DNA of 20,814 bases from DATFKA01 sp042095835 (lineage in GTDB: Bacteria; Bacteroidota; Bacteroidia; Chitinophagales; Saprospiraceae), in assembly GCA_042095835.1 (NCBI GenBank), contig JBELML010000112.1, positions 1 through 20,814 of the forward strand. Reading direction: 5' to 3'. Under the pieces are notes generated by a model. The model was not told the DNA's origin, did not search any database, and worked only from the letters and a program-made list of their open reading frames with translations. Numbering within the stretch: the stretch's first letter is position 1; each line of letters opens with the position of its first letter. The position numbers and the translations under genes were made by a program. Positions 1-7,435 of this stretch are shown here, piece after piece.

Positions 1-300
1 AACAGCAAAATACCTGCGTAAATCTTGTATACTTTATTAATGCCCCATTCCCTAGATTCAGTCTTTCGTTTTTATTTTTGATTCGGATGTAAGTAGTATT
101 TTTTAAAAAAATAACTTTAATTTTCTAACCCTATAGTAAATTGAGAGCAAGTTTTAATTTGGGAATACGTGCTAAACGAATTGTTTTCTGTTTTTAAATT
201 AGGGGATTTTGCAAATTTTACATGCTAAATAATTGGGTGGAATTTGGAGATGAGTCCTAAAGAATGATTAGAAACTACTTTAATTAAACTAAGTTACGTA
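1..300. other. AT-rich non-coding region upstream of the sensor gene
   Basis: I find no supportable gene here. It precedes the hybrid sensor gene and presumably holds its promoter. TTTG at 208-211 and the AT-rich stretch at 226-235 loosely recall the Bacteroidota -33/-7 promoter (TTTG, then TAnnTTTG), but the -7 match is poor and I do not call it. The short word GCTAAA occurs at 171-176 and 224-229, and again upstream of the permease gene at 3172-3177; it is too short to interpret alone. Confidence 0.5.
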
Positions 301-3033
301 ATGTTAAAATTTACTGTTCAACTCTTGTCATTTCTATTGTTGTGTAACTGTTTAGGTTGTGTTCAACCGATATCAGAAAAAAAATATACCATTGGATTTT
401 CACAATGTTGCACAGATAATTGGCGAGAAGTTATGGAAGCCGAGATGAATCGTGAAATAGATTTTTATGAACAGGCAGAATTAAATATAAAGGTAGCAAA
501 TGGTAATAGCCAGAAACAGATTGCACAAATAAAGCAATTTTTAGCTGAAGGAATCGATGTTTTGATTGTCACACCAAATGAAGCTGAGCCATTAAAGGAA
601 ATAATAGAGGAGGTTTATAATAAAGGTATACCAATAATATTGGTGGATAGAGAAACGACATCTGATAAATATACTACTTATGTAGGGGCAAATAATTATG
701 AAATTGGGAAAACTGCAGGTCATTATATTGCAAGTCAAACGAATAAGTCAGGGGAAATCATTGAGTTGGCCCTACCTAGCAGTATGACACCTAGTACGGG
801 AAGAAGCAATGGTTTTAGGGATGCTTTAAGGCAGTATCCTAATCTGGAGATAATTGCCTCTTTCGATGCAGGTTGGGCCCTGGAAAATGTAGATAATTGG
901 CTGTCTGAAGCCCTTGAAAAATATCCTCAAGCAAGTATAATTTATGGGCATACAGATTTATTGGCTGAGAGAGCTTATCAGGTAATTCGTGCCAAAGGAA
1001 TGACCAATCAGTTTTTTTGTTTAGGTATCGATGGCTTGGCAGGAAAAAATGGTGGAATTCAAATGGTGGAAGATGAGATTTTAAATGCCTCCTTACTTTA
1101 TCCAACAGGAGGAACCGAGTCTGTTAAAGCAGCAATACAAATTCTTAATAATTTGCCTATCGAAAAAAGAATTGAACTAAATACGACTGTAATAGACCCT
1201 GATAATGCTAGAATCATTAACCACCAAATGGAAAAAGTACTAAGCCTTCAGGAAAATATTGGGCAACAAAAAAAGTTGATTAATGAACTTGAACACTTTT
1301 TTCAAAACCAGCAGGTTTTAATTTATATATTAATTGGAAGCTTACTTTTGACCATTATACTAGGTGGTTCCTTTTGGAGGTCTTTACAGTTTAAAAAAGA
1401 AGTAAATAAAGATCTACAATTTAAAAATGAGGAAATTATACAAAAGCAACAACAAATAGTGCAAATGTCTGAGGAGGTAAAATTAGCTACGCAGGCAAAA
1501 GTAGATTTCTTCACCAATATTTCTCATGAATTTAAAACTCCTTTGACGCTTATTATGGGGTTTACAGATGAGTTGTTACCTTCTCCTAAGCTAAGTAAAG
1601 ATTTGCAACAGAGTATTCACCTAATTAAAGAGAATGCCAATAGATTGTTGCGATTAGTAACTCAGCTTATGGACTTTAGGAAAATGGAGAGTGAAAGGAT
1701 GAGGGTGAAAGCTAGTGAAAATGATATAATTGCTTTTATTAAAAGTATTTTAAGATCTTATCATAGGGTGGCAAAAAGCCGGAATATTGACTTGAAAATA
1801 GTTACTAGGCATAAACAAATAATGCTTTGGTTTGATGCAAATATGATAGATAAAGTGTTGTTTAACTTATTGTCCAATGCGTTTAAATTTACCTCTGATA
1901 ATTCTGAAATAATAATTTCTATATCAAAGGACAATCTTGAGAACCAGATAAAAATTAAAGTAGAAGATAAAGGAAAAGGGATGAGTGAAGAAACCATGAA
2001 GCATATTTTTGAACCTTTTTTTCAAGGGGAAGACAATATGTCCATTGGATCTGGATTGGGGTTACCCTTATCTAAAAAATTAATTCAATTACACCATGGA
2101 GATATTACTGTACAAAGTATTTTAGGGAAGGGGAGTCGCTTTATTGTAGTTCTACCATTAGGAAGAGCCCATTTTAGAGCAGACCAATTATTAGACATTT
2201 ATACAGAAAGATTTGTAGAAGATAATAGTAGTATACTTCCTATCTATATGGAAGATGAATTTAACCAAGGTATTTCGAAGCCTGAACAAACCATTTTAAT
2301 TATTGAAGATAACCCTGATATTCAGTTTTTTTTGCAAAAAAAATTAAAGCCAGTCTATAAAATTCTTGAAGCCCTTGATGGTGAAATAGGATTGACTATT
2401 GCCTTTGAACAAACACCTGACTTAATTATTTGTGATATCAAATTACCTAAAGAAAACGGCTTGGCAATTACCAAGAAATTAAAAAGTGATTTGAGGACTT
2501 CTCATATTCCTTTATTAATACTAAGCTCTCAAAGCGGGATAGAACAAAAAATCGAGGGTACTAAAGCTGGAGCCGATGCTTATATGACGAAACCATTTAA
2601 TGTACAATTCTTAAAGGAGAGGATAAAAAATCTACTTCATAATCGGCAGTTAATTAAGGAGAACTACGGGAACGAATTAGTAGAAATTGATGATAAAAAA
2701 GTGTCAAGTTCTTTAGACCAACAATTTCTAAACCGATTTTTTGAATATATAGAGTCTAATTACCACAGGCAAGATTTGCAAATAACGGATTTAAATGAAG
2801 CATTACAACTTTCCCGTTCTCAGCTTTATCGAAAAACAAAAGCACTTATTGGCATAAGTGTTATTGATTATATCCAAAACATTCGTTTACAAAAAGCTGA
2901 GACCTTACTTCAAAAAGGGGATTTAACAATTTCAGAAATTGCTTATCAGGTAGGATATACTTCTCCTGAATATTTTTCAACCGTATTCAAAAATAGATAT
3001 GGTATGTCTCCTACGCAATTTATGAAGGCTTAG
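301..3033 (+). CDS. Hybrid two-component sensor-regulator (HTCS) with periplasmic sugar-binding domain
   Basis: This single-chain sensor and transcription factor probably detects fructose in the periplasm and activates the adjacent fructan locus. Domains in order: an N-terminal signal segment (1-20, ending LGC); a LacI/ribose-binding-type periplasmic domain (about 29-310); a transmembrane helix (about 339-358); a histidine kinase with phospho-acceptor His409 (SHEFKTP), N box (Asn522, Asn526), G1 (DKGKG, 557-561) and G2 (GSGLGL, 583-588); a receiver domain with acidic Asp670, phospho-acceptor Asp712 and Lys764; and an AraC-type helix-turn-helix (about 808-910). Most HTCS proteins sense through beta-propeller/Y_Y_Y domains. 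A sugar-binding-protein sensor is the arrangement of Bacteroides thetaiotaomicron BT1754, which binds fructose. All phosphorelay residues are present, so it looks functional. The ligand is inferred from the neighbouring genes. Confidence 0.93.
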   Translation: MLKFTVQLLSFLLLCNCLGCVQPISEKKYTIGFSQCCTDNWREVMEAEMNREIDFYEQAELNIKVANGNSQKQIAQIKQFLAEGIDVLIVTPNEAEPLKEIIEEVYNKGIPIILVDRETTSDKYTTYVGANNYEIGKTAGHYIASQTNKSGEIIELALPSSMTPSTGRSNGFRDALRQYPNLEIIASFDAGWALENVDNWLSEALEKYPQASIIYGHTDLLAERAYQVIRAKGMTNQFFCLGIDGLAGKNGGIQMVEDEILNASLLYPTGGTESVKAAIQILNNLPIEKRIELNTTVIDPDNARIINHQMEKVLSLQENIGQQKKLINELEHFFQNQQVLIYILIGSLLLTIILGGSFWRSLQFKKEVNKDLQFKNEEIIQKQQQIVQMSEEVKLATQAKVDFFTNISHEFKTPLTLIMGFTDELLPSPKLSKDLQQSIHLIKENANRLLRLVTQLMDFRKMESERMRVKASENDIIAFIKSILRSYHRVAKSRNIDLKIVTRHKQIMLWFDANMIDKVLFNLLSNAFKFTSDNSEIIISISKDNLENQIKIKVEDKGKGMSEETMKHIFEPFFQGEDNMSIGSGLGLPLSKKLIQLHHGDITVQSILGKGSRFIVVLPLGRAHFRADQLLDIYTERFVEDNSSILPIYMEDEFNQGISKPEQTILIIEDNPDIQFFLQKKLKPVYKILEALDGEIGLTIAFEQTPDLIICDIKLPKENGLAITKKLKSDLRTSHIPLLILSSQSGIEQKIEGTKAGADAYMTKPFNVQFLKERIKNLLHNRQLIKENYGNELVEIDDKKVSSSLDQQFLNRFFEYIESNYHRQDLQITDLNEALQLSRSQLYRKTKALIGISVIDYIQNIRLQKAETLLQKGDLTISEIAYQVGYTSPEYFSTVFKNRYGMSPTQFMKA

Positions 3034-3276
3034 TTTAAGTATTAGTTTCTGATTTTAATACCTACTCATTATTCTTAAATTATGTTGCATGGCCAAATAA
3101 TATTTTGCAACAAATCCTAAGATTTTTTTTTGAATTTATTGCTAATAAATTGACTATCAGTGAGTTAGTGTGCTAAATTGTGTATGCAACAAAGTCAAAG
3201 AGTTTTGGAATGATTCTTAATTCCAATCCTCCTAATCAATAGTAATTTTATCCAAGCTTTTAATCAAAAAAAAGTC
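3034..3276. promoter_or_regulatory. Probable control region of the fructan operon
   Basis: This 243-bp gap separates the sensor from the transport and catabolic genes. It contains TGCAACA three times: inverted at 3083-3089 (as TGTTGCA) and direct at 3106-3112 and 3185-3191. The last two extend to TGCAACAAA. A weak promoter-like pair is ATTG at 3149-3152 and TAAATTG at 3174-3180. A 7-bp inverted repeat (TTGGAAT/ATTCCAA, 3205-3211 and 3220-3226) lies nearer the permease gene. A regulatory role for the boxes is inference; the HTCS is the obvious candidate to bind here. Confidence 0.4.
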
Positions 3277-4614
3277 ATGAATAGAAGAAAATTACTCTAT
3301 TGGTCTATAACTGTTGCACTGGCAGGATTTCTTTTTGGATTTGATACTATTGTAATTTCGGGAGCGGATCAACCCATCCAAAAATTATGGGATACCTCTC
3401 CTTTATTTCATGGGACTTTTATTATGTCAATGGCATTGTGGGGAACAGTCGTTGGAGCTCTATTTGGTGGAATACCTTGTAACATTTTAGGTAGAAAAAC
3501 AACTCTTTTTTGGATAGGAATTTTATACACGATATCAGCTATTGGGTCAGGCTTGGCTCCGGATCCATACACTTTTTCTTTATTTCGCTTTATAGGTGGT
3601 TTAGGGGTTGGAGCATCTTCTGTTGCTGCTCCTATATATATATCTGAAATTGCTCCTGCAGATGGAAGAGGTAGATTGGTTGCTATGTATCAATTTAATA
3701 TTGTCTTTGGCATTTTAATCGCTTTTTTATCTAACTATTTAATTGGTCAATTTTTAGGCGAACAAGGATGGAGGTGGATGCTGGGTATTGAGGCATTGCC
3801 TGCAATTATTTATACCATGATGGTAATGGGAGTCCCCAATAGCCCACGTTGGCTATTAATGAAAAAAAGTAAAGAAGAGAAAGCAAAAGGCATTTTACAA
3901 CAACTCAACCCCAATTTCACTAAAGAAAGAATTCAAACAGAAATAGCCTCCATCAAAATATCTTTTAAGGAAAAAATAGGAGATAGGTTACTTTCAGGTA
4001 GATATAACAAGTCAATTCTATTAGCCTTATGCATAGCTTTTTTCAATCAAGCATCTGGCATCAACTTCGTATTGTATTATGCGCCTCGAATTTTTGAAAG
4101 CGCAGGAGTGGCTTCTGATAATGTTCTTGGTGCCTCCATTCCAATTGGTATAGTAAACCTAGTCTTTACCCTATTAGGTCTGTACTTAATTGATCGCTTA
4201 GGCAGAAAACAATTATTACTAATAGGATCGGTGGGCTATATCCTTACGTTGTTAGGAGTTGCTTGGGCTTTTTACACACAAGCGGAAGGAATTATGGTTG
4301 TGGCTTTTGTGACTGCATTTGTTGGAGCGCATGCTATTGGACAAGGGGCTGTTATTTGGGTTTTTATTTCCGAAATATTTCCAAATTCGGTACGGGGTGC
4401 AGGAATGTCTTTTGGCTCAGGCATACATTGGATAATGGCCGCAATTATCACCCTTATTACTCCCTGGGTGATTAGTCAGTTTAGTGGGGCAAGCATCTTC
4501 CTTTTCTTTGCTGGATTAATGGTTTTGCAACTGCTTTGGGTCTTAATAATAATGCCTGAAACAAAGGGAGTGGAGCTAGAGGAATTAGAAAAAAAATTAG
4601 TGAAGAAAATCTAA
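3277..4614 (+). CDS. MFS sugar porter, probable fructose/hexose:H+ symporter
   Basis: This inner-membrane permease probably moves fructose (or another hexose) from periplasm to cytoplasm, feeding the kinase downstream. At 445 residues with about 12 hydrophobic helices it has the usual size of the sugar-porter subfamily. Signature motifs are visible: NILGRK after helix 2 (69-74), the GRGR loop (130-133), PNSPRW before the central loop (187-192), QASGIN in helix 7 (258-263), DRLGRK (306-311) and PETKG at the end of helix 12 (427-431). The usual PESPR motif reads PNSPR here. It is the first gene after the putative control region and is followed 107 bp later by the fructokinase. In the Bacteroides fructan locus the equivalent gene is BT1758. 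The start at 3277 follows an A-rich leader typical of Bacteroidota. Substrate is inferred from context. Confidence 0.9.
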   Translation: MNRRKLLYWSITVALAGFLFGFDTIVISGADQPIQKLWDTSPLFHGTFIMSMALWGTVVGALFGGIPCNILGRKTTLFWIGILYTISAIGSGLAPDPYTFSLFRFIGGLGVGASSVAAPIYISEIAPADGRGRLVAMYQFNIVFGILIAFLSNYLIGQFLGEQGWRWMLGIEALPAIIYTMMVMGVPNSPRWLLMKKSKEEKAKGILQQLNPNFTKERIQTEIASIKISFKEKIGDRLLSGRYNKSILLALCIAFFNQASGINFVLYYAPRIFESAGVASDNVLGASIPIGIVNLVFTLLGLYLIDRLGRKQLLLIGSVGYILTLLGVAWAFYTQAEGIMVVAFVTAFVGAHAIGQGAVIWVFISEIFPNSVRGAGMSFGSGIHWIMAAIITLITPWVISQFSGASIFLFFAGLMVLQLLWVLIIMPETKGVELEELEKKLVKKI

Positions 4615-4674
4615 TCCCATTATTAGAATTGAGCTTAAAACGCAACTATTTCATATGTTAATTAAATTTTGGGT

Positions 4675-4700
4675 GCTTGGAAAAGGTTTCTTTTCCAAGC
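4675..4700 (+). terminator. Perfect 11-bp intercistronic hairpin before fructokinase
   Basis: GCTTGGAAAAG (4675-4685) and its exact reverse complement (4690-4700) flank a 4-nt loop (GTTT). The hairpin ends 21 bp before the fructokinase start. The bases after it (TTACTTTAAA) are only moderately T-rich, so it could be a leaky terminator, an RNA processing or stabilising element, or part of a structured leader. Confidence 0.6.
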
Positions 4701-4721
4701 TTACTTTAAATCAAAAAAAAT

Positions 4722-5639
4722 ATGGGTAAACAGCCTTCCATAGTGAGTTTTGGAGAAGTCCTTTGGGATATACTTCCTACTGGGAAAATGGCAGGTGGTG
4801 CGCCAATGAATTTTGCGTGTCATGCTAGGAGCCTAGGGTGTAATGTACAAATGATTAGCGCAGTTGGGAATGATGATTTAGGTTCGGAATTACTTGTTTT
4901 TTTAGATAATAAAGGAGTTTTGACAGATTTTATTCAAACAAATTATACGTTTCCAACGGGCACTGTTAAAGTCGATCTAAACGAAAATGGAGCAGCCTCT
5001 TACGAAATTCTCCAACCTGTAGCTTGGGATTATATTTCTTTAGATCAAGCTAAAATAGAGGCAGTAAAAAGAGCAGACCTGTTTTTATTTGGAAGCCTCA
5101 TCGCACGAGATCAGTATAGTAGAAAAACTTTATTTGATCTACTAGATAAAGCTCAAAAAACTGTGTTTGATGTAAACCTAAGGCCACCCTTTTATTCTCA
5201 AAGTCTCATCGAATCTTTTTTATCGAAGATTGATATACTCAAAGTAAATGATGATGAATTAGATGTCATTGCTGGGTGGTATGGTGCTAGTAAAGAATTT
5301 GTTTCACAAATGGAATTTCTAATGGATAAGTTCGGGATCGAAACTATCGTGGTGACAAAGGGGGAACATGGTGCTTTTTGTAGGCATGGTAAAGAATTCA
5401 TCTCCCAGGATAGCTTTCAGGTCAAAGTTCAAGATACAGTAGGTGCCGGAGACGCTTTTTTAGCAGCATTTATATCCAAAATGTTGTATGGGAATAATTG
5501 GCAGGATTGTTTAGAGTTTGCTTGTGCAACGGGCGCATTAGTTGCAACAAAATCAGGAGGTACCCCACAAATTGATGAAACAGAGATTGAAACTTTTATT
5601 AAAGAAAGAAAAACTAAATCCTATAGTGATATAGAATAA
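4722..5639 (+). CDS. Fructokinase, PfkB/ribokinase family
   Basis: This cytoplasmic enzyme probably phosphorylates fructose with ATP to fructose 6-phosphate, linking fructan breakdown to glycolysis. The 305-residue length is normal for PfkB sugar kinases. The N-terminal substrate-binding region shows SFGEVLWDILP and AGGAPMN (about 9-30). The C-terminal signature DTVGAGDAF holds the anion hole and catalytic base Asp244 (GAGD, 241-244). NGAASYE (89-95) and DVNLRPP (150-156) are also typical of bacterial fructokinases. It lies between the sugar permease and the first GH32 enzyme, the order expected of a fructan locus (compare BT1757). A 2-keto-3-deoxygluconate kinase or ribokinase role is less likely given the two GH32 genes nearby. 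Confidence 0.9.
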   Translation: MGKQPSIVSFGEVLWDILPTGKMAGGAPMNFACHARSLGCNVQMISAVGNDDLGSELLVFLDNKGVLTDFIQTNYTFPTGTVKVDLNENGAASYEILQPVAWDYISLDQAKIEAVKRADLFLFGSLIARDQYSRKTLFDLLDKAQKTVFDVNLRPPFYSQSLIESFLSKIDILKVNDDELDVIAGWYGASKEFVSQMEFLMDKFGIETIVVTKGEHGAFCRHGKEFISQDSFQVKVQDTVGAGDAFLAAFISKMLYGNNWQDCLEFACATGALVATKSGGTPQIDETEIETFIKERKTKSYSDIE

Positions 5640-5726
5640 ACCCTTGTAAGGATTTAAGGAAACAATCCTATAACCTTTTGAAAAACAGGTAATAGCAATT
5701 TTACCATTCACTAAATATTTTATCAA

Positions 5727-7340
5727 ATGAATAAATTTTCTTTATTTATAATAATATTGATAATACTAAATGCTTGTCAAAATAATCAAAGGCAATCAAT
5801 TGAAACGGTTAATTCGGAGTCTATTGATTCTACCACAGAAGCCGATTATTATCAAGAGAAACATCGTCCTCAATTCCATTTCTCTCCATCCGCCAAATGG
5901 ATGAATGATCCAAATGGTATGGTCTATTATGAAGGAGAATATCATTTGTTCTATCAATATTATCCTGATAGTACAGTTTGGGGCCCTATGCACTGGGGAC
6001 ATGCGATCAGTCCTGATCTTGTTCATTGGGAACATTTGCCTATTGCTTTATATCCTGATGAGTTAGGCTATATTTTTTCAGGTAGTGCGGTAGTGGACTG
6101 GAAAAACACTAGTGGTTTTGGTAAAGATGGGGTACCTCCCTTGATTGCTATTTTTACACATCATGAACCCAAAGGTGCAGCTGATGAAAAGGTGAATGAT
6201 TTTCAATATCAAAGTATCGCTTACAGTAATGACAAAGGAAGGACATGGACAAAATATGAAGGAAATCCTGTAGTTCCTAACGTTGAGAAAATAAGAGATT
6301 TCAGAGATCCGAAAGTTGTTTGGGATGAAGATTCTAACCAATGGCTTATGGTTTTTGCAGCCTATGATCATGTAAAGTTTTATGGTTCGCCCAACTTAAA
6401 GCAATGGTCTCATTTAAGTGATTGGGGACAGGAATATGGTGGACATGGCGGTGTTTGGGAATGCCCAGAATTATATCCTACTACAGTAGAAGGAACAGGA
6501 GAGAAAAAATGGGTGTTGATTCAAAGTTTGAATCCTGGAAGTCCAAACGGTGGTTCTGGTACCCAATACTTTATTGGCGATTTTGACGGTAAAGAATTCA
6601 ATATTGATCCAGAATTTGCTAAGCAGGTAACCAATGGAAAAGGAGTCTGGTTAGATTATGGGAGAGATAATTATGCTGGGGTTACCTTTTCAGATATTCC
6701 CGAATCAGATGGAAGGCGGATATTTATGGGATGGATGTCAAATTGGGATTATGCCCAAGTAGTTCCAACCGAAAAATGGCGAAGTGCTAATACTATTCCA
6801 AGACAATTGATTTTGCAAGATCGGTCTGAAGGATACCGAGTTGTAAGCCTGCCTGTGAAGGAACTTGAACAGCTAAGAGGGAAATCAGTGACTATACCTT
6901 CAAAAAAGCTTTCGGGTAAATTCGACATTGAAAAGAATTTTAATCCAGAGCTTTCCGAAATTATTCTATCTGCTGAAAATCCAAGCGTAGATAGTCGGTT
7001 TGGAATTCAATTGAGTAATGACAAAGGCGAAACTTATCGAATTGGATATGATGTTGCTAAGAACCAATATTTCAGTGATCGGATGAAAGCAGGGACGAAC
7101 AAATTCTCTGAAAAATTTGCAAAAAGTCTTCATTTCGCTCCCCGATTATCAAGTAAAAAAACAATACAATTACAGGTTTTCTTTGATGTGTCCTCTGTGG
7201 AATTATTCGCAGATGGTGGAGTTACAGTATTGACCGATATTTTTTTTCCTACAGAAAAATTTGACCAGATAAGCCTTTTCTCAGAAAAAGGCGACGTACA
7301 GATTCAAGGAAAAGTTTACGAGCTGGATGCTATATGGTAA
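5727..7340 (+). CDS. GH32 fructan hydrolase, lipoprotein (levanase/inulinase/invertase type)
   Basis: A retaining glycoside hydrolase that cleaves beta-fructofuranosyl bonds in levan, inulin or sucrose. The N-terminus is a lipoprotein signal with lipobox LNAC (Cys17), so the enzyme is membrane-anchored. The residues after Cys17 (QNNQRQ) lack the acidic run typical of Bacteroidota surface-exported lipoproteins, so a periplasmic face is more likely; that is inference. The five-bladed propeller starts near residue 47. Its three signature blocks are intact: NDPNG with nucleophile Asp61, FRDP with transition-state stabiliser Asp194, and WECPE with acid/base Glu245. A C-terminal beta-sandwich follows from about 385 and includes SVELFADGG. 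Family membership is clear; linkage specificity and exo or endo action cannot be read from the sequence. It lies 87 bp after the fructokinase and 95 bp before susC. Confidence 0.93.
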   Translation: MNKFSLFIIILIILNACQNNQRQSIETVNSESIDSTTEADYYQEKHRPQFHFSPSAKWMNDPNGMVYYEGEYHLFYQYYPDSTVWGPMHWGHAISPDLVHWEHLPIALYPDELGYIFSGSAVVDWKNTSGFGKDGVPPLIAIFTHHEPKGAADEKVNDFQYQSIAYSNDKGRTWTKYEGNPVVPNVEKIRDFRDPKVVWDEDSNQWLMVFAAYDHVKFYGSPNLKQWSHLSDWGQEYGGHGGVWECPELYPTTVEGTGEKKWVLIQSLNPGSPNGGSGTQYFIGDFDGKEFNIDPEFAKQVTNGKGVWLDYGRDNYAGVTFSDIPESDGRRIFMGWMSNWDYAQVVPTEKWRSANTIPRQLILQDRSEGYRVVSLPVKELEQLRGKSVTIPSKKLSGKFDIEKNFNPELSEIILSAENPSVDSRFGIQLSNDKGETYRIGYDVAKNQYFSDRMKAGTNKFSEKFAKSLHFAPRLSSKKTIQLQVFFDVSSVELFADGGVTVLTDIFFPTEKFDQISLFSEKGDVQIQGKVYELDAIW

Positions 7341-7382
7341 GTCTAGATTAGTTTAAACACTCTGGTGTAGATAGAAAGATTG

Positions 7383-7414
7383 TTTGCTACTAATCACTAA
7401 TTAAAGTATTATTT
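7383..7414 (+). promoter_or_regulatory. Weak candidate Bacteroidota promoter ahead of susC
   Basis: TTTG at 7383-7386 and TATTATTT at 7407-7414 are separated by 20 bp, about right for the Bacteroidota primary-sigma consensus (TTTG, then TAnnTTTG). The -7 element is imperfect and the region is AT-rich, so a chance match is plausible. If real, it would give the SusC/SusD genes their own promoter within the operon. Confidence 0.22.
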
Positions 7415-7435
7415 AAATCACAAACAGTTTTAATT

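Noticed and set aside
1..70. Open frame on the minus strand at the left edge
   Set aside because: It has about 23 codons, no start codon after its upstream stop and no recognisable motif; too short to support a gene.
208..235. Promoter for the sensor gene
   Set aside because: TTTG is present, but the downstream element does not match TAnnTTTG well enough to call.
5649..5705. Short inverted repeats (AGGATT/AATCCT and GGTAA/TTACC) before the first GH32 gene
   Set aside because: Stems of 5-6 bp in AT-rich DNA are expected by chance and are much weaker than the other intercistronic hairpins.
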